DNA of 64,000 nucleotides from Halocatena marina (GCF_023276375.1 NZ_JALLPK010000001.1:310001-374000); one strand, 5' to 3'; positions 1-10,382 are shown, counted from the first letter of the stretch. Translations and numbers: made by a program. The notes: generated by a model from the letters alone, not told the origin.

Positions 1-57
1 AACGACGATGAGATACATACTGTGAAATTTTCTCAGACGGCACGAAAACCTACCGTT

Positions 58-420
58 CTACACGCGCACAGCTCTCAGTTCGTAATCCTCGTCCAGTTCG
101 TATATCCGTCGAAAGACGCGTTCGACGAAATCGGCTGTGTGTTTCGGATCGGCGAGAGCCGAGATATGGACGGTTGCATCGGGAGCCTTCCGTGTGGCTG
201 GCTGCTCAATCTTGAACACCGGGAACGATTCGAAGAGTGATTCGAGGCGCTCGCGCTCCGTATCAGTCAGATCAAGCGTGATCGTTCGGTCGGCGTACGT
301 GAGTCGTCCGGCATCGGTTTCGAGAACCACGCGCTTGCTGTTACGCGAACGGTGGGCCGTGATCGCCTCGGCAACGAGCGTCAGCCGATCGTGTGCTGTG
401 TGTGCCTCGAAACGAGTCAT
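58..420 (-). CDS. Small conserved haloarchaeal protein of unknown function
   Basis: A 120-residue acidic protein; I recognise no catalytic motif or membrane segment. The N-terminal half reads like alternating beta strands around residues 30-50. The middle (residues 45-70) contains a Leu/Glu-rich helix, and the C-terminus is rich in Glu, Asp and Arg (RRIYELDEDYELRAV). The frame stays open upstream to 489, but the Met at 420 avoids overlap with the methyltransferase gene that ends at 462 and leaves a 41-nt gap. Both genes read leftward and may be cotranscribed. The composition is typical of haloarchaea, so I take it as real. No function is assigned. Confidence 0.6.
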   Translation of the reverse strand: MTRFEAHTAHDRLTLVAEAITAHRSRNSKRVVLETDAGRLTYADRTITLDLTDTERERLESLFESFPVFKIEQPATRKAPDATVHISALADPKHTADFVERVFRRIYELDEDYELRAVRV

Positions 421-461
421 GTGTACGCTGCTGTCGGTGAGCACCGACAAAAAGCGCGCGC

Positions 462-1052
462 CTACGCCTTTGCGATGAACTGCAGCCACCCGTCGGTGGT
501 GACGGATGAATCATCGACGGTGAAGCCAGCGTTTCGCAACCGCTCGTTGAGATCATCGAGAGTGTAGAAAACGAACTGCCGTTCGTCAGATTCGTATACC
601 GACCCGGTCTGTTCACCTTCTCCCTGTTTGACGGCGAGAGCGAGCGTCCCATCGGAGCGGAGAACGCGCTGAAACTCTCTAAGCGTCGACTGCGCATCGG
701 ATCGGGGAACGTGCAGAAATGATGCACACGCCCAGAGACCGTCCATCGATTCGTCCGCGAAACCGAGTCGGCGCATATCCATTCGAGCAACGGAGACAGA
801 CGGTGCGGTGTCTTGTATCATCTGGAGAAACGCCGGTGTGAGATCGATACCGACGGTATCGAAGCCGTGTTCTGAGAACGCTGTCGACTCCCAACCGGGA
901 CCACAGCCGATGTCGAGCACACGATTGCCCGCAAGCGCGCTGATGAACTGATCGACGAACTCCTCAACGACGCTCCGATCGGCGTTGCGAGTACGGTACT
1001 GTTCGGCGGCGGATTCGTACGTGTCAATGGTTGACGCGACGCAATCGTCCAT
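462..1052 (-). CDS. Class I SAM-dependent methyltransferase
   Basis: A 196-residue cytosolic protein with the seven-strand methyltransferase fold. Motif I is VLDIGCGPGWES near residue 45, followed by an acidic strand end (VGIDLT) that binds the SAM ribose. Motif IV-like DGLWACASFLHVP lies in the centre and a post-motif LRSDGTLALAVKQGEG follows. The length and the FxFYxxDDL segment near the C-terminus resemble UbiE/BioC-type small-molecule methyltransferases. The substrate cannot be told. It starts 71 nt from adk on the opposite strand, so the two genes share a divergent promoter region. Confidence 0.85.
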   Translation of the reverse strand: MDDCVASTIDTYESAAEQYRTRNADRSVVEEFVDQFISALAGNRVLDIGCGPGWESTAFSEHGFDTVGIDLTPAFLQMIQDTAPSVSVARMDMRRLGFADESMDGLWACASFLHVPRSDAQSTLREFQRVLRSDGTLALAVKQGEGEQTGSVYESDERQFVFYTLDDLNERLRNAGFTVDDSSVTTDGWLQFIAKA

Positions 1053-1092
1053 AAATGATGATAATTGTAGGTGGAACGAAAGTGTTTCTACA

Positions 1093-1102
1093 AACTTTTA
1101 GG
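1093..1102 (+). promoter_or_regulatory. TATA-like box for adk
   Basis: AACTTTTAGG lies about 22-31 nt before the adk ATG at 1124. This spacing is what a leaderless haloarchaeal transcript would show. No Shine-Dalgarno sequence is seen before the ATG. Confidence 0.5.
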
Positions 1103-1123
1103 GATGCACGTTAGGATGAACGT

Positions 1124-1759
1124 ATGGAACGTCCTCGAATCCTCCTGCTCGGCCCACCTGGAGCCGGGAAGGGTACCCAGAGCGAAAATATCGTCGACGA
1201 ATTCGATATCGAGCACGTCACGACCGGCGATGCGCTGCGTGCGAATAAGGACATGGAAACGGAGTACGGCACGCCTCGAGAGTTCATGCAGAAAGGTGAA
1301 CTCGTCCCGGATCCGGTCGTCAACGAAATCGTCGCACAAGCGCTCTCTGATGCCGAGGGATTCGTCTTGGATGGCTATCCACGAAATCTTTCGCAAGCAG
1401 AGTATCTCGATGACATCACTGAGCTCGACTGTGTGCTCTCACTCGCGGTGCCCCGCGATGAACTCATTGCCCGACTGACTGGGCGACGGGTGTGTCCAAA
1501 CTGTGGCGCGACCTACCACGTCGAATTCAATCCACCGGAGACGGACGGCGTCTGTGATGCGTGTGGGAGTGAACTGACCCAGCGCGAAGATGACTCCGAA
1601 TCGGTCGTCAGCGAACGACTGGAAGTGTACGAAGAGACGACAAAACCAGTCATCGAATTCTACCGCGAACGAGGCGAACTCGTCGAGATTGACGGTGAAC
1701 AATCGCCGGATGAGGTTTGGAACGATCTCCAACTCGCGATCGAAGACGAACTGAACTGA
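1124..1759 (+). CDS. adk: Adenylate kinase
   Basis: A 211-residue enzyme for ATP + AMP = 2 ADP in the cytosol. The P-loop GPPGAGKGT is at residues 10-18, the AMP-binding segment has TTGDALR, and DGYPRN marks the NMP-binding/core region. The LID domain carries two Cys pairs (CPNC near 124 and CDAC near 146), so it should bind zinc as in many long-type adenylate kinases. Length matches the long bacterial-type family. The ATG at 1124 follows a TATA-like box. It heads a run with a DUF106 membrane protein, cmk and cbf5 that is commonly conserved in haloarchaea. Confidence 0.97.
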   Translation: MERPRILLLGPPGAGKGTQSENIVDEFDIEHVTTGDALRANKDMETEYGTPREFMQKGELVPDPVVNEIVAQALSDAEGFVLDGYPRNLSQAEYLDDITELDCVLSLAVPRDELIARLTGRRVCPNCGATYHVEFNPPETDGVCDACGSELTQREDDSESVVSERLEVYEETTKPVIEFYRERGELVEIDGEQSPDEVWNDLQLAIEDELN

Positions 1760-1868
1760 AACGGGCGCAGGGAGACTATTTTTGTCGATCGTAGTAGGGG
1801 GATGGCTGTACGATCACAGTCGTCGATAGAAGACAGGGTTGATAACGAGGGATGGCCTAAACCCATCA

Positions 1869-2792
1869 ATGGCACGTGCAGAACAGAAGGTGAACGATCT
1901 CCTTGCGGAAGATTCCGACATGGACGACGCGTTGTCGACCGTGCTCACTCGGGCGGACGCGAACGATGGCACGGTAGAGTGGTCTGACGTTAAGGGAGAC
2001 CTGACAAGCGGACAGTGGGGACGCATCATCGAGAAGGGCGTCCTCACGAGCGCCAGCGGCAATGGGTTCTCGGTCCAGAATCCAGATGGGGTACGTGCCG
2101 CGCTCAACGGTGGTGGATCCACGACGACTGCGGGAGAGACGACAAGTGCAGTGGATGACGACGAGGGCTCCAGCTGGTCGGTTTACGATAAACTGGCTGG
2201 TGTTGGTGCGCTCGCCATGATGAGTGGGTATTACGTCACCTCCATCCGGGACACACTCGGTGGGGCACTCGATCTCCTAATCGGCCCACTCGATCAGGTG
2301 CTTCCGTTCTACGCCGTCGTTCTTATTCTGGCGATGCTGACTGGGCTGTATTCGACGCTCCTTCAGGCAAATCTGATGGACACAGAAAAGATGGGAAAGT
2401 ACCAGTCCCAGATGCAGGAGATTCAAGACCGACGTAAAGAAGCCAAAGAGCGCGGTGACGACGAAGCCCTAGAGCGGATTCAGCAAGAACAGATGGACGC
2501 GATGGGTGATCAGTTGGGCATGTTCAAAGAGCAGTTCCGACCGATGGCGTGGATTACGCTGCTCACGATCCCCGTGTTTCTGTGGCTGTACTGGATGATC
2601 CAGCCCGGAGCAGGTCGAATCCCGGACGCGGAAATGCAGGTCATCATGCCGCTCGCTGGAGAAGTAAGTTGGAACAAGCAGGTTCTCATCATGCCCGCGT
2701 GGATTGTCTGGTATTTCCTCTGCTCGATGGGATTCAACCAGGTCATCCGGAAGGGACTTAACATTCAGATGACACCAACGGCGAGTTCGTAA
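1869..2792 (+). CDS. DUF106 / EMC3-TMCO1-like membrane protein
   Basis: A 307-residue integral membrane protein of the archaeal DUF106 group, related to EMC3, TMCO1, Get1 and YidC/Oxa1 insertases. The first 95 residues are soluble and acidic. Membrane segments follow: one around KLAGVGALAMMSGYYVTSI, one around PFYAVVLILAMLTGLYSTLL, and two near the C-terminus (WITLLTIPVFLWLYWMI and the PAWIVWYFLCSMGF stretch). A charged coiled-coil (QEIQDRRKEAKERGDDEAL) between the second and third segments is the hallmark cytosolic hairpin of this superfamily. Probable role: membrane-protein insertion; this is inferred from family. An upstream in-frame start at 1839 exists, but MARAEQKVND at 1869 looks like the usual start. 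It lies between adk and cmk. Confidence 0.88.
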   Translation: MARAEQKVNDLLAEDSDMDDALSTVLTRADANDGTVEWSDVKGDLTSGQWGRIIEKGVLTSASGNGFSVQNPDGVRAALNGGGSTTTAGETTSAVDDDEGSSWSVYDKLAGVGALAMMSGYYVTSIRDTLGGALDLLIGPLDQVLPFYAVVLILAMLTGLYSTLLQANLMDTEKMGKYQSQMQEIQDRRKEAKERGDDEALERIQQEQMDAMGDQLGMFKEQFRPMAWITLLTIPVFLWLYWMIQPGAGRIPDAEMQVIMPLAGEVSWNKQVLIMPAWIVWYFLCSMGFNQVIRKGLNIQMTPTASS

Positions 2793-2828
2793 GACAACCT
2801 CTTTTACCCTTACCACCGGAGATGTGGC

Positions 2829-3407
2829 ATGTTGATCACCGTTTCCGGCCCGGCTGGCGTTGGTAAGAGTACTGCCACCGCCGCGCTCGCCGAAGCGCTC
2901 GATTACGACCACGTGAGCGGTGGCGATATCTTCCGCTCGTTGGCCGATGAGCGGGATATGACCCCGCTCGAATTCAATCGTCTTGCCGAAACGAACGAAC
3001 AGATCGATCTCGATCTCGATCACCGACTCCGGGAACTCGCCCGCGAACACGACGATCTCGTGATCGAATCCCGACTCGCTGGGTGGATGGCTGGCGAGCA
3101 TGCCGACGTCCGAATCTGGTTCGATGCGCCGCTTTCGGTTCGTGCGAGCCGGATCGCAGAGCGCGAAGAAAAGAGCGTCGAGCAGGCCCGCGAAGAGACA
3201 CAAGCACGAGCCGAAAGCGAGGCACTCCGATACCGCGAATACTATGGAATCGACATCCACGACCGCTCCATCTACGATCTCTCAGTCAACACTGCTCGAC
3301 TGGGACCGGAGGGCGTCGTTGAAACCGTTTTGGCGTTCATTCGAGCGTACGATCCCGACGCAGATGAGGGACAAACGCCGGTTGAGGGCGTCACCTACGA
3401 ATTCTGA
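2829..3407 (+). CDS. cmk: Cytidylate kinase (archaeal type)
   Basis: A 192-residue NMP kinase phosphorylating CMP/dCMP with ATP. The P-loop GPAGVGKST sits at residues 7-15, with an NMP-binding segment [10 protein letters not shown] and the Arg-rich lid region [12 protein letters not shown] near residues 110-120. Length fits the short archaeal Cmk family. A GGAG element lies 8 nt before the ATG, and a TATA-like CTCTTTTACC sits 20-30 nt upstream, so it may also have its own promoter. It is followed after 11 nt by cbf5, forming the classic cmk-cbf5 pair. Confidence 0.93.
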   Translation: MLITVSGPAGVGKSTATAALAEALDYDHVSGGDIFRSLADERDMTPLEFNRLAETNEQIDLDLDHRLRELAREHDDLVIESRLAGWMAGEHADVRIWFDAPLSVRASRIAEREEKSVEQAREETQARAESEALRYREYYGIDIHDRSIYDLSVNTARLGPEGVVETVLAFIRAYDPDADEGQTPVEGVTYEF

Positions 3408-3418
3408 ATCCTAACCCA

Positions 3419-4282
3419 ATGCGCGCTCCACCTGACGAACGCGATGTCGATGAACTCCTTTCGTTTGGCGTCGTGAACCTCGATAAACCCCCTGGGCCAT
3501 CCTCTCACCAAGTAACCGGATGGCTCCGTGATCGGCTCGGTGTCGAACGTGCTGCTCACGCAGGGACGCTCGATCCCAAGGTGACCGGCTGTCTTCCGGT
3601 GTTGACCGGCGATGCCACGCGGATGGCGCAGGTGTTCGATGAGAGCGTGAAGGGGTATATCGCTGTCCTCGAACTTCATGGTCGCACGGACGATCTCGAA
3701 ACGGCTGCGGAGTTCGAAGGCCCCATCCTCCAGAAGCCACCACGAAAGAGCGCCGTCAAACGTCGGCTTCGAACGCGAACGATCCACCAGCTAGACGTGC
3801 TCGAATTCGAACGCGAGAATCGGCGGGCACTACTCCGTATCGACTGTGAGAGCGGGACGTACATCAGAAAGCTCTGTCACGATATTGGGCTGGCCCTCGG
3901 CACCGGAGCGCATATGGGGGATCTCCGCCGCGTGAGAACGGTCCCCTTCGACGACACCGATCTCGTGACGATGCACGATCTGACCGACGCGATGGCCTTC
4001 TACGAGGACGGTAGTGAGCGTGAGATACGGTCGGTCGTCGCTCCGGGAGAACGCGCGCTCTCGCACATCCCGCGTGTAACGATCGCCGAGAGCGCAGCAC
4101 AGGAGATTGCGAATGGTGCACCAGTCTACGCACCAGGCGTCCTCGATGCGGAGGATGCAGAGAGAGGAGCGTTGGTTGCGTGCTACACGCCAGCGGGAAC
4201 GGCCGTCTGTCTCGGAAACGTAGTCGGTGACCCGGACGCTACTTCGGGAACGGTTGTCGATACCCAGCGGGTGCTGGTGTAG
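3419..4282 (+). CDS. cbf5: H/ACA RNP pseudouridine synthase Cbf5 (TruB family)
   Basis: A 287-residue catalytic subunit of the archaeal H/ACA ribonucleoprotein, which isomerises uridine in rRNA and can act on tRNA U55. The catalytic Asp is D52 in GTLDPKVTG, preceded by LDKPPGPSSHQV as in the TruB fold. The motif ESGTYIRKLCHDIG (near 145) is the second conserved TruB motif. Residues from about 205 form a PUA RNA-binding domain. The N-terminus is short compared with thermophile Cbf5, which is common in haloarchaea. It follows cmk closely and precedes tRNA-Pro. Confidence 0.95.
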   Translation: MRAPPDERDVDELLSFGVVNLDKPPGPSSHQVTGWLRDRLGVERAAHAGTLDPKVTGCLPVLTGDATRMAQVFDESVKGYIAVLELHGRTDDLETAAEFEGPILQKPPRKSAVKRRLRTRTIHQLDVLEFERENRRALLRIDCESGTYIRKLCHDIGLALGTGAHMGDLRRVRTVPFDDTDLVTMHDLTDAMAFYEDGSEREIRSVVAPGERALSHIPRVTIAESAAQEIANGAPVYAPGVLDAEDAERGALVACYTPAGTAVCLGNVVGDPDATSGTVVDTQRVLV

Positions 4283-4316
4283 GAACCGACAAGAGAAGGA
4301 TTAAAAACGAAAACGA

Positions 4317-4330
4317 AGCGCTTAATCCGA
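4317..4330 (+). promoter_or_regulatory. Probable box A of the tRNA-Pro gene
   Basis: AGCGCTTAATCCGA lies 33-46 nt before the first base of the tRNA. An A-rich stretch (GATTAAAAACG) precedes it. Archaeal tRNA promoters place box A about 25-30 nt before a short leader, so the position is plausible. Confidence 0.35.
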
Positions 4331-4362
4331 GATGGTCCGTTATCAGAGACGTAGCACGGTGC

Positions 4363-4435
4363 GGGACCGTGGGGTAGCCTGGTATCCTCTGCGCATGGGG
4401 TGCGTAGGACCTGAGTTCGAATCTCAGCGGTCCCA
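4363..4435 (+). tRNA. tRNA-Pro (anticodon GGG)
   Basis: A 73-nt cloverleaf. The acceptor arms GGGACCG and CGGTCCC pair fully. The anticodon stem TGCGC/GCGTA encloses the loop ATGGGGT with anticodon GGG. The T arm CTGAG-TTCGAAT-CTCAG is perfect. The discriminator base is A, CCA is not encoded, and there is no intron. It decodes CCC/CCU. A T-rich tract follows within 45 nt and may terminate transcription. Confidence 0.96.
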
Positions 4436-4634
4436 CTTCTGTCGATCGTTTTGATTCTGTCTGTGATGTTTTTCGTTTAGACTGTCAAGCCATCCGGGAC
4501 AGGAACCAGCCCGTATTCGAGAGCGAGGCAGACACTCAAGTGCGTTCGGAGTAATATCCCTTCATGGAACGGTACTTCGATAAAAATCCGAAATCGGAGG
4601 TTTCGTCGTTCATATCAACAGTGGGGGTACTTCT

Positions 4635-5750
4635 GTGAGTGAATCGTTCGTCGAAAATCGGGCGCTGTGGCCGTGGTGGGCGCTCGTTCTTATCCTCACT
4701 GCGATACTGCTCGCTATCGCACACGCCTTCATCGGGACGATCGTCTTTGGAGTGTTTTTCTACTACGCGATGCGACCAGTCAACCGACGCGTTCGACGAT
4801 TTACGAATGGACGGCGGCTCGCGGCCGCGTTAACGCTGTTTCTCGTCTTCATCCCACTGCTCCTGTTTATATTCTACACGCTTCTCGTCGGACTCGAAAA
4901 TCTCAACGTTCTCCTCAACGATCAAGTTCGTCAGGCGATTCGTCCGTATCTCGATGTCTCCTCAATCGTCGAAAAACCAAGACAGACCCTCACGTTCGTC
5001 GAACAACTTCGTCAGACAGGGCCACTGCAAGATATACTCTCGACCAGTATCGGTGTCCTCGTGACAATCTCGAACTTGTCGATCAACCTCGCACTGATCG
5101 TCGCAATCGTCTACTACCTGCTTCAGGACGGAGCACGTATCGAAGCGTGGTTTCGTGACGAAGTCGGGGAAGACAGCGCGGCATACGCCTACGCGAGTGC
5201 CGTCGATGCAGATCTCGAATCTGTCTACTTCGGAAACGTCATGGCCATCGTGATGATTGCCGTCTTATCCGTGTTCTGGTATAATATTTACAACTATCTC
5301 GCACCATCACAAGTGATGATTCCGGTTCCGACGCTGCTAGCGCTATTGACCGGTATTGCGAGCATTATTCCCATTATCGTCGGAAAACTCGTCTATCTCC
5401 CCATTACTGGCTATCTGTTGCTTCTCGTGGCGCGGACCGATACACAGCTCGTGTGGTATCCAGCGCTGTTCGTCGTAGTGGCGTTTTTCTTCCTCGACTT
5501 CGTCCCGCAGACGTTCATCCAGCCGTACATCGCGGGACGAAATCTCCACGTCGGATTGATGATCTTCGCGTACGTCTTTGGTGGATTGTTCTTTGGCTGG
5601 TACGGACTCTTCCTCGGACCAATTATCCTCGTGTTCTCACTGCAGGCTATCCGCCTCGTCGTCACAGATCTGCTCCATGGTGGCCCAGTGACGCCGCGGC
5701 CAACAGCGGCTGAAGACCTCGGTTCCGATCCAGCGCTCGAACAGAACTAG
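4635..5750 (+). CDS. AI-2E family (UPF0118) permease
   Basis: A 371-residue polytopic membrane protein with about eight hydrophobic segments: two at residues 15-45, one near 62-85, one near 135-160, and a dense set from 185 to the end. The family motif FxxDFVPQTxIQPYIAGRNLHV (residues 282-305) is clear. Family members export small solutes or act as sodium/proton antiporters; the name comes from autoinducer-2 export and does not prove that substrate. The start is a GTG at 4635, because no in-frame ATG lies between it and the tRNA. It is monocistronic. Confidence 0.85.
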   Translation: MSESFVENRALWPWWALVLILTAILLAIAHAFIGTIVFGVFFYYAMRPVNRRVRRFTNGRRLAAALTLFLVFIPLLLFIFYTLLVGLENLNVLLNDQVRQAIRPYLDVSSIVEKPRQTLTFVEQLRQTGPLQDILSTSIGVLVTISNLSINLALIVAIVYYLLQDGARIEAWFRDEVGEDSAAYAYASAVDADLESVYFGNVMAIVMIAVLSVFWYNIYNYLAPSQVMIPVPTLLALLTGIASIIPIIVGKLVYLPITGYLLLLVARTDTQLVWYPALFVVVAFFFLDFVPQTFIQPYIAGRNLHVGLMIFAYVFGGLFFGWYGLFLGPIILVFSLQAIRLVVTDLLHGGPVTPRPTAAEDLGSDPALEQN

Positions 5751-5954
5751 CGACATTTCAATTCACTACAATCATCACAATAGTTAAGTAGAATCAATCT
5801 AATATTTATATAGGAAATAAAATTTACAATTGTCGGGTGGGCGCAGTACATCTCTCAGCTTTCGAATGAGTTGATATACGTACTTCGGCCACACAGACGA
5901 CGTACACCGCAGCATCGCTGCTATGACAGACAATCCTATCGAAAACACCCAGTA

Positions 5955-7316
5955 ATGGCCGACGATTCAGGGAATCAACCACCGGTGCCCGACGGACTCC
6001 CTGTCCTCGGGAATACGCTCGATTTTATTAGAAGTCCAATGTCATTCATCGGAAAACTACCGAAGCATGGGGACATCGTGCGCTGTGAGTTCCCGATGAT
6101 TCGAGCGGTTGCACTGTTCCATCCTGAAGACATTAGGACTGTTCTTCTCGCGGACCAGCAGACGTACCGGCGATGGAACTTCGACCAACTCCGGAAGATG
6201 GGTGGGTACGACTTCGCTCCCGAAGGGCTGGCCTTTACTGAGGGGGAAAAGTGGCGCAACCAGCGTCGTCACCTTCAGTCGATGTTCGGTCTCGATCGAC
6301 TCCACGGCTACGCAGACACCATGGTTGAGCACACAGAGCGTGTGCTCAAGCAGTGGGAGGACGGAGCAGAAATCGCGCTCAATCACGCCTTTTCGGAGCT
6401 CTCGTTGGCTGTCCTCACTCACTCGTTGTTCGATTTCGACATGCGCGAGCGGGGTGAGCCAATCATCCGGGCCACCGAGACGCTGAACGACCGCGCGCAG
6501 CTGGGTGGACGCAACGCTGTGGAATTTCTGCTCCCATCGTGGATTCCTACGCCAGGACACGCTCGCTACCGCGAAGCGATGGATGATTTCGATACGGTCG
6601 TCGATGAGTTGATCACAGAGCGTCGTGCGAATCCCGTTGGCTACGATGACCTCCTCGCCCGCATGCTCGCAACCGAGAGTGATAGCGACTATACAATGTC
6701 TGATGCCGAAATTCACGATCAGATGCTCGCCTTTCTGTTTGCAGGACACGAAACCACTGCCACCACATTGACGTTTACGTGGTTGCTCCTCTCGACGCAT
6801 CCGGAAAAGCGCAAGCGATTAGACGCCGAGATTGAAGACGTGCTCGGTGGAGCACCTCCTTCGCCCGAACGACTCGATGCGCTTACCTACACCGAACAGG
6901 TCATCAAAGAAGCGCTGCGCCTGTATCCCCCAGCTGCGATGTTGTTCCGGAAGAATCTCACCGAGACGGAGATCGGGGGACACACTGTTCCAGCGAACTC
7001 GACGATCCTCCTCCCCCAGTTTGTGGTCCACACGGACGAGCGGTGGTACGACGATCCGCAGACGTTCCGGCCAGAGCGCTGGGATAGCCGGAGAGAACGG
7101 CCAGAGTATGCGTATTTCCCGTTCGGCGGTGGTGGACACCACTGCATCGGAATGCGTTTTGCCATGATGGAACTGAAGCACGTTATTCCGATCATCGCCC
7201 AACGCGTGGATTTCGAGTTACTGAGCACTCCCGACCCAGCTGTGCAGATGGAAATGACGCTCCAACCAACCGAAGATATCCGTGCGCGCGTCACCAAGCG
7301 GTCGTCACGCTATTAG
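5955..7316 (+). CDS. Cytochrome P450
   Basis: A 453-residue soluble haem monooxygenase. The I-helix has [10 protein letters not shown] (near 255), the K-helix has KEALRLYP with the ExxR pair, and the haem-binding loop [14 protein letters not shown] carries the axial Cys near residue 400. A PERF-type motif (FRPERW) precedes it. Length fits class I P450s, which need a separate ferredoxin and reductase; none lies beside it. The frame extends to a TTG at 5871, but [10 protein letters not shown] at 5955 is the first ATG and follows AT-rich promoter-like DNA. Its last bases overlap the stop of ilvD on the other strand by 4 nt. Substrate unknown. Confidence 0.93.
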   Translation: MADDSGNQPPVPDGLPVLGNTLDFIRSPMSFIGKLPKHGDIVRCEFPMIRAVALFHPEDIRTVLLADQQTYRRWNFDQLRKMGGYDFAPEGLAFTEGEKWRNQRRHLQSMFGLDRLHGYADTMVEHTERVLKQWEDGAEIALNHAFSELSLAVLTHSLFDFDMRERGEPIIRATETLNDRAQLGGRNAVEFLLPSWIPTPGHARYREAMDDFDTVVDELITERRANPVGYDDLLARMLATESDSDYTMSDAEIHDQMLAFLFAGHETTATTLTFTWLLLSTHPEKRKRLDAEIEDVLGGAPPSPERLDALTYTEQVIKEALRLYPPAAMLFRKNLTETEIGGHTVPANSTILLPQFVVHTDERWYDDPQTFRPERWDSRRERPEYAYFPFGGGGHHCIGMRFAMMELKHVIPIIAQRVDFELLSTPDPAVQMEMTLQPTEDIRARVTKRSSRY

Positions 7317-9034
7317 CGTTTCGCGCTTGGGTTCGTGACAGCGCCGTTAGCAGCCGAGCCAAACGACTCACCATACTTTGCGAGCACACCGGACGTGTAA
7401 GCTGGCTCTGGCTCGTCTCTTGCTTTGAGGCGTCGGTCTATGTCGTCGTCCGAAAGGTCAGTCTCGATGATTCGCTCGGAGATGTCGATCGTGATAGCAT
7501 CACCATCTTCGAGTGCAGCGATGGGCCCACCAACGTACGCTTCGGGAGCAACGTGGCCAATCATCGGCCCACGAGTTGCGCCGGAAAACCGTCCGTCAGT
7601 GAGGAGTGCGACGTCGTCCTCGTGTCCCTGACCGACAACAGCGGCGGTGACACCGAGCATCTCACGCATACCGGGACCGCCCCGGGGTCCTTCGTTGCGG
7701 ATGACAATGACATCCCCACTCTCGATTCCTCCCTCCTGGACGTACTGCATCGCGTCCTCTTCGCTTTCGAAGACGCGGGCCGGTCCTTCGTGGTGGAACG
7801 CATCATCACCAGTTGCCTTCAGTACTGCGCCGTCGGGAGCGAGGTTCCCGCTGAGAATCTTGATTGCTCCCTCGTCGGTGAACGGATCGGAGACAGGTCG
7901 GAGGAAGTCCACATCGATCGACTCGTCGTCAGGAAGGTCCAACTGCTCGAGCTCTTCGCTGATGGTCCGTCCGGTAATGGTCATTGCATCGCCGTGGATC
8001 AGCCCGGCGTCGAGCAGACGGCGGATGACAACGGGAATTCCACCGATGTCGTGGAGATCCTTCATGACGCGCGTTCCGCCGGGCTGGAGGTTGGCAATCT
8101 TCGGCGTCCGCTGGGAGATGGCGTCGAACTCATCGATAGTGAGATCAATGCCTGCTTCGGCAGCGAGTGCGAGAAGATGGAGCACAGCGTTCGTCGAGCC
8201 ACCCATCGCAACCTGAAGTGAGATGGCGTTCTCAAAGGACTTCTTCGAGAGGATCTCCGAGGGTGTGCGATTATCGCGGACGGCTTCGAGTGCGAGTTCC
8301 CCTGCGCGGTGGGACACATCGTCTCGCTCCTCGGATTCGGCGGGTGCGCTTGCGCTCCCGAGGGGCGCAAGTCCGATCGCTTCACTGATTGATGCCATCG
8401 TGTTCGCGGTGAACATTCCACCACAGGAGCCTGCACCAGGGCAAGCATGGCGTTCGATGTCGGCAAGCTCGTCCTCTGTCATGTCGCCGGACGCTACCGC
8501 TCCGACGCCTTCGAAGACGTTCTGGACGGTTATTTCGCGCCCGTCGTGCTCTCCGGGGAGAATTGACCCGCCATACAGAAAGACGCTCGGTAGGTCGGTT
8601 CGGACGGCTGCCATCATCATTCCAGGGAGATTCTTATCACAGCCTGCGACAGTCACGAGAGCATCCATGCGCTCACCGAACGCAACGAGTTCGACAGAAT
8701 CAGCGATGACTTCACGGGAGATGAGTGAAGCTTTCATTCCCTCGGTTCCCATCGAGATGGCGTCCGAAATAGTGATCGTGCCAAATTCGATGGGCATACC
8801 CTCTGCCTCTTCGACTCCCTCGATAGCAGCGCCAGCAACTGTGTCGAGATGGACATTACACGGCGTGATGTCAGCCGCAGGATTGGCGATACCAACCATC
8901 GGAGCGGCGAAATCCTCGTCGTCGTATCCCATCGCACGGAACATAGCGCGATGTGGAGCACGCTCTGGTCCCTCGGTGACCTCACGGCTCGGAAGTCCCT
9001 CGGGTTTATCGTGCCAGTGCTGTTTCTGACTCAT
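7313..9034 (-). CDS. ilvD: Dihydroxy-acid dehydratase
   Basis: A 573-residue Fe-S dehydratase that converts 2,3-dihydroxy-isovalerate or its methyl homologue to the 2-oxoacid in valine, leucine and isoleucine synthesis. Conserved cysteines that ligate the cluster appear in [12 protein letters not shown] (near 130) and [14 protein letters not shown] (near 200). The C-terminal [12 protein letters not shown] and [12 protein letters not shown] motifs complete the active site. Length matches the IlvD/Edd family. It stands alone, without ilvB, ilvC or leu genes in this window, and is divergent from a glycosyltransferase gene. Confidence 0.97.
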   Translation of the reverse strand: MSQKQHWHDKPEGLPSREVTEGPERAPHRAMFRAMGYDDEDFAAPMVGIANPAADITPCNVHLDTVAGAAIEGVEEAEGMPIEFGTITISDAISMGTEGMKASLISREVIADSVELVAFGERMDALVTVAGCDKNLPGMMMAAVRTDLPSVFLYGGSILPGEHDGREITVQNVFEGVGAVASGDMTEDELADIERHACPGAGSCGGMFTANTMASISEAIGLAPLGSASAPAESEERDDVSHRAGELALEAVRDNRTPSEILSKKSFENAISLQVAMGGSTNAVLHLLALAAEAGIDLTIDEFDAISQRTPKIANLQPGGTRVMKDLHDIGGIPVVIRRLLDAGLIHGDAMTITGRTISEELEQLDLPDDESIDVDFLRPVSDPFTDEGAIKILSGNLAPDGAVLKATGDDAFHHEGPARVFESEEDAMQYVQEGGIESGDVIVIRNEGPRGGPGMREMLGVTAAVVGQGHEDDVALLTDGRFSGATRGPMIGHVAPEAYVGGPIAALEDGDAITIDISERIIETDLSDDDIDRRLKARDEPEPAYTSGVLAKYGESFGSAANGAVTNPSAKR

Positions 9035-9214
9035 ACCCCTCCCTGCATCGGCAGCGATTTAACTTGTCGGTGCACGTCAGAATTTTCCGTCTCTTCTCCG
9101 ATATCTGTTATCATCATGATTTTGTAAAAATTAACGATAAGTTATGATATAATCGATTTGAAGAGGACACGAACATATCGCCGTTGTTATGTCGACCGGG
9201 GGTAATCGACCGCT

Positions 9215-9955
9215 ATGGTCACGGACCTGAGTGTGGAAACCGAGACTCTCGATCTGGATCTCGATGCCACAGTCGTGGTTCCAGCGTACAACGAGCGCGC
9301 CTTCATCGGACGGACGCTCGACGCTCTGGCCGGACAGGACGCCGACGTGATCGTCGTCGCAGGTGGCGACGACGGGACCGAGGCAATCGCGCGATCGCAC
9401 CCAGCAACAACCCACGTCATCGAGGATACAGACGAGAGTGGTCCTGCTGTCGCCCGAAACCGAGGAGCACGCGCTGCCGAGAGTGCAGTTGTCTGCTTCA
9501 CCGATGCTGATACGGTTGTCCCACAAAAGTGGGTCACACGACACCTGCGCCACTACCGTGATCCGAATGTGGTTGGGGTAGGAGGGCCACAGCAACCGCT
9601 TGATGGCAGTCTCACCGATGACGTGTTGTTCACACTCCTCTCGGATTGGTGGTATCGTCTCTCGTGGCCGCTCGGATTTGTCCAAGCGAGCGGGAACAAC
9701 TGCAGCTATCGCCGGAAACCGTTTCTCGAAGCTGGGGGATTCGACGAATCATTATCGTTTGTCGAAGACACCGACTGCTCGCTACGAATGTCTGATCGTG
9801 GGACGGTGGTGTTCGACCTCACCGCAACTGTCGAAACCTCCGTCCGCCGCCAATCCGAAATGGGCTATCTCGGCCTCTTTCTCACGTATATGATCGGATA
9901 CAGTCGATACGCACTCGGACACGATCCCGGTGGGGAATATTTTCAGGATCGGTGA
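9215..9955 (+). CDS. Family 2 (GT-A) glycosyltransferase
   Basis: A 246-residue protein with the GT-A fold. The nucleotide-sugar site begins with VVPAYNERAFIGRTLDAL (near 25-42). The metal-binding D-x-D motif is FTDADT near residue 95, and an acceptor-site ED motif (VEDTDCSLR) lies near 190. There is no convincing transmembrane tail, though the segment near the C-terminus (YLGLFLTYMIGYS) is hydrophobic and could touch the membrane. Donor and acceptor are unknown. It lies far from the polysaccharide cluster at 47-56 kb. Confidence 0.85.
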   Translation: MVTDLSVETETLDLDLDATVVVPAYNERAFIGRTLDALAGQDADVIVVAGGDDGTEAIARSHPATTHVIEDTDESGPAVARNRGARAAESAVVCFTDADTVVPQKWVTRHLRHYRDPNVVGVGGPQQPLDGSLTDDVLFTLLSDWWYRLSWPLGFVQASGNNCSYRRKPFLEAGGFDESLSFVEDTDCSLRMSDRGTVVFDLTATVETSVRRQSEMGYLGLFLTYMIGYSRYALGHDPGGEYFQDR

Positions 9956-10382
9956 GTGGAACTGATGCTAAGCGAAAAAGGACAGTAGCTCTGGCAGAGA
10001 GCAAACGCACGCGCTCAGTCCCCTACCGATTTTCAGATCAACGAACATTTTGACATCGGTGCCTCATTCTGTGAATGCACTTCACTTCCCAGCGAGATGC
10101 AGTAGCTCGGATAATGAACGTTTTCTACATCTTCAACTATGCCCCGATCACGGCGTATTCTGTCGTTCTATCGCTCTCACGTACGTTCAGAAAATCAAAC
10201 TATTGTCTATCGTCAGTTGTCGCTGATAATCTAACAGACGACGCCGCAATAGATAAGTATCTCTGAAATAATCATGATCCGTGTCACCGATATCCGGGAT
10301 AGGTGGACTCATTGCTCGACGGTTGCTCATCGGTAGCAACGGACACATCGTTCACGTCTTGCAGACAACGGATCTGAAGACG
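9956..10382. other. 427-nt gap upstream of coxB
   Basis: I see no convincing gene here. A short open frame (10075-10266, 63 codons) has a composition unlike the neighbours, with many Asn, Tyr and Ser. AT-rich steps at about 10240-10275 (AATAGATAAGTATCTC and nearby) are the best candidates for the cox operon promoter. Confidence 0.4.

Noticed and set aside
80..86. Isolated TCGTAAT half-sites elsewhere (also near 28873, 46963 and 54450)
   Set aside because: A 7-base word is expected several times by chance in 64 kb. These copies lack the second arm and lie inside genes.
8223..9029. 268-codon frame antisense to ilvD
   Set aside because: Shadow of ilvD codon bias; composition is Ser/Arg/Pro-rich and the opposite strand is an unmistakable IlvD.
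10075..10266. 63-codon open frame before coxB
   Set aside because: Composition (many Asn, Tyr, Ser, few acidic residues) differs from neighbouring proteins, and no start signal or domain is seen. It lies in the likely promoter region of the cox operon.
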